55,358 bases of DNA from Desulfocapsa sp. (GTDB lineage Bacteria > Desulfobacterota > Desulfobulbia > Desulfobulbales > Desulfocapsaceae), in contig JAQYVF010000023.1 of assembly GCA_030145625.1 (NCBI GenBank), positions 1 to 55,358 on the forward strand. The letters are read 5' to 3'. Under the pieces are notes generated by a model that saw only the letters and a list, made by a program, of their open reading frames with translations, searched no databases and was not told the DNA's origin. Below are positions 53,907 to 55,358 of the stretch, in pieces. The number at the start of each line of letters is the position of its first letter. The first letter of the stretch is position 1. The position numbers and the translations under genes are program-made.

Positions 53907-55358
53907 ATGCGTATTCTACTTGTTGTTTTAATAAGTCTACTCTGTCAATTCCCCTCTTCTGCCAATGCTGCTCTCTACGAAGAACTCGATTTTGAAACGC
54001 AACAGAAAATCCTCAAAAAACTGAATACCCACCTGCCCAAAATGATCACAGTCGATGATGGGCTCAAAGAGTATGCGGAGTATGTAACAGGCAACGTACC
54101 ACTCTTTGCATCCAACCTTGGAAAACTCAGCGCAGGAGAATACACCCCGATTATTTCTCAATCTCTTTCCCTTGGTGGTGACAAGCTGGCAAAATATTTT
54201 GAAAACACCCTTGAAGATGGCAGTTTAGGGAAGGTCGGCTTCTCCTATCTAATAGGAAAATTGAGCAGTTTTAAGAAAATCGGATTGACTCTAATGGATA
54301 TAGATAAGAGTTGGGGCGATGTGGGAGATGTTGTCTGGCAGGAAACGAAGACTGTTTTAGCGGAAGATGCCCAGAAGATCAGTGGAAAGGCAGCTAAAAG
54401 TGCTTTCAACTGGGTGTTCGGTAACCGCAATATTTTAGGATTTAGCCCAGTTGAATTATACCTCATGGGAATTGAGGTTGAAAAACAATTTATTGATGTC
54501 GAAATACGCCGATACACAATCGAGAAAACAAATAATTTCTACGACCCATATCTACAACTAAGAAAAGAGGGAAAAGACCATTATACGGCATGGAATGATA
54601 GTAACAGAGGGCCGCACAGTGTAGGGGCAGGTGCTTTTTTTGCCCTGGGCGATATGTCAGACCAGCAGCTCATGGACCTTTTTGAGAAGTGTTACCAGAG
54701 TCAAACATTTAGCCACAATCTATATGAGTTTATGAAATATGAACTGGACAGGGATGTAGCCAGAGAAAAGGCTGATCTGGCCGACTCCTTCCGTGGACCA
54801 AAATCAACGTTTCAGAAAGAGGTGCAGGCCTTTTGGGATAAGTACCGTAAATACTTAAATGAACTTATTGATGAAGCAATAGAAGAGGATGCTGAATTGA
54901 AAGAGCGGTACGAAAAAGCTCTCCAGCAGGCCGACAAACTTTTACAAGAACTCAAAAGCAATGATACAAAACGGCAATCTGCCTGTGAAAATTATACAAA
55001 CTATCACCAGATCAGAGAAGACGCCCTTGATACTGCTTATGGTGCTGAAGCAGCAGCAGAAAAGCTTGATACACTTTTTGACCAGCTCGCAAAATGCCCG
55101 GAGATGTACAATACACTAGAGAAAATTAATAACGATCTTAAATCATTGAAAGAATTACACGAAAAAAATAAGAACTTTGCAGAGGCTTTCAACCAATCAG
55201 TATACGAGGTGTGTAGCAGCGCAAACTCCATCAGGGGGAGTAAGGATAAAAAAGAGGCCAGAGTACTGTTCAACAAAACAACGGATCAGGCAAGGAGTGC
55301 AAAGCAAAAGGGCACGCAGGCAAAGAAAATGAAAGAAGAGCTCTCTAAAAAAAGGGGG
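53907..55358 (+). CDS. Secreted helical (coiled-coil) protein, partial (3' end off right edge)
   Basis: From the ATG at 53907 an open frame of 484 codons runs without a stop to the window edge. A signal peptide (ILLVVLISLLCQFPSSANA) is followed by a long, charged, mostly helical chain. Residues ~130-190 include an amphipathic stretch (KSAFNWVFGNRNILGFSPVEL), and from ~290 onward heptad-like coiled coil dominates (ELIDEAIEEDAELKERYEKAL, key pattern of Leu every 3-4 residues). I do not recognise the family. It is the third gene after the RHS protein and also exported; a role connected with that protein is only suggested by position. Confidence 0.8.
   Translation, partial: MRILLVVLISLLCQFPSSANAALYEELDFETQQKILKKLNTHLPKMITVDDGLKEYAEYVTGNVPLFASNLGKLSAGEYTPIISQSLSLGGDKLAKYFENTLEDGSLGKVGFSYLIGKLSSFKKIGLTLMDIDKSWGDVGDVVWQETKTVLAEDAQKISGKAAKSAFNWVFGNRNILGFSPVELYLMGIEVEKQFIDVEIRRYTIEKTNNFYDPYLQLRKEGKDHYTAWNDSNRGPHSVGAGAFFALGDMSDQQLMDLFEKCYQSQTFSHNLYEFMKYELDRDVAREKADLADSFRGPKSTFQKEVQAFWDKYRKYLNELIDEAIEEDAELKERYEKALQQADKLLQELKSNDTKRQSACENYTNYHQIREDALDTAYGAEAAAEKLDTLFDQLAKCPEMYNTLEKINNDLKSLKELHEKNKNFAEAFNQSVYEVCSSANSIRGSKDKKEARVLFNKTTDQARSAKQKGTQAKKMKEELSKKRG

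Overview
The window reads as a chromosomal segment of a free-living anaerobic deltaproteobacterium, most likely a sulfate reducer or sulfur disproportionator of the Desulfobulbales (Desulfobacterota). That placement is inferred from gene content: paired MinD-type ATPases with inserted 2x[4Fe-4S] ferredoxin domains beside a NifX-like protein, a one-chain class I fumarase, a two-subunit ADP-forming acyl-CoA synthetase, a SulP permease, several sigma-54 regulators and a GEMM-I riboswitch. I see no phage genes, transposases, rRNA, tRNA or CRISPR array.

Layout. 1-2264 (minus): the 5' part of a PEP-synthase-like dikinase. 2476-8952 (plus): a tightly packed five-gene signalling operon (sensor kinase, NtrC-type regulator, porin, PstS-like periplasmic protein, PAS-GGDEF cyclase). 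It is followed by a good sigma-54 promoter and two secreted proteins (9317-11194), a structured ~150-bp repeat and a strong terminator. 11514-19245 (plus): a membrane-TPR protein, a SulP permease that has lost its first half, the ADP-forming acyl-CoA synthetase pair, a CPA-type antiporter and yajD. 19254-25804 (minus): a 1028-residue membrane protein with a PHP-like segment, a TrkH remnant, and a dual-specificity phosphatase followed by an orphan NtrC-type regulator. 26454-31144 (plus): a c-di-GMP set, with GGDEF-PilZ, a HEAT-like protein and an HD-GYP phosphodiesterase; the last two share an N-terminal domain.

31164-34930 (minus): a thiamine-precursor operon (TPP riboswitch, ATPase, permease, binding protein, thiD), with a second copy of the ~150-bp repeat between permease and binding protein. 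35065-42604 (minus): a GT2 glycosyltransferase, two beta-helix secreted proteins (one frameshifted) preceded by a promoter, a c-di-GMP-I riboswitch and an overlapping terminator, then a dispersed repeat, mltG and lon. 42773-47899 (plus): a left-handed beta-helix protein, a CRP/HcpR-like palindrome, the NifX/MinD/MinD cluster and fumarase. 47991-55358 (plus): a large exported delta-60/RHS protein followed by three small or partial secreted genes.

The recurring theme is c-di-GMP and surface biology. Two diguanylate cyclases (both with catalytic GGDEF and an RxxD inhibitory site), one HD-GYP phosphodiesterase, one PilZ domain and a c-di-GMP riboswitch lie within 32 kb, and the riboswitch leads into exported beta-helix proteins. 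The most noteworthy items are that riboswitch, whose 21-46 pair is swapped with its pairing kept; the two-copy repeat with a compensatory base change; the candidate sigma-54 link from the five-gene operon to the secreted pair; the half-deleted SulP; the degenerate PHP membrane protein; and the unannotated TrkH relic with a duplicated filter segment.
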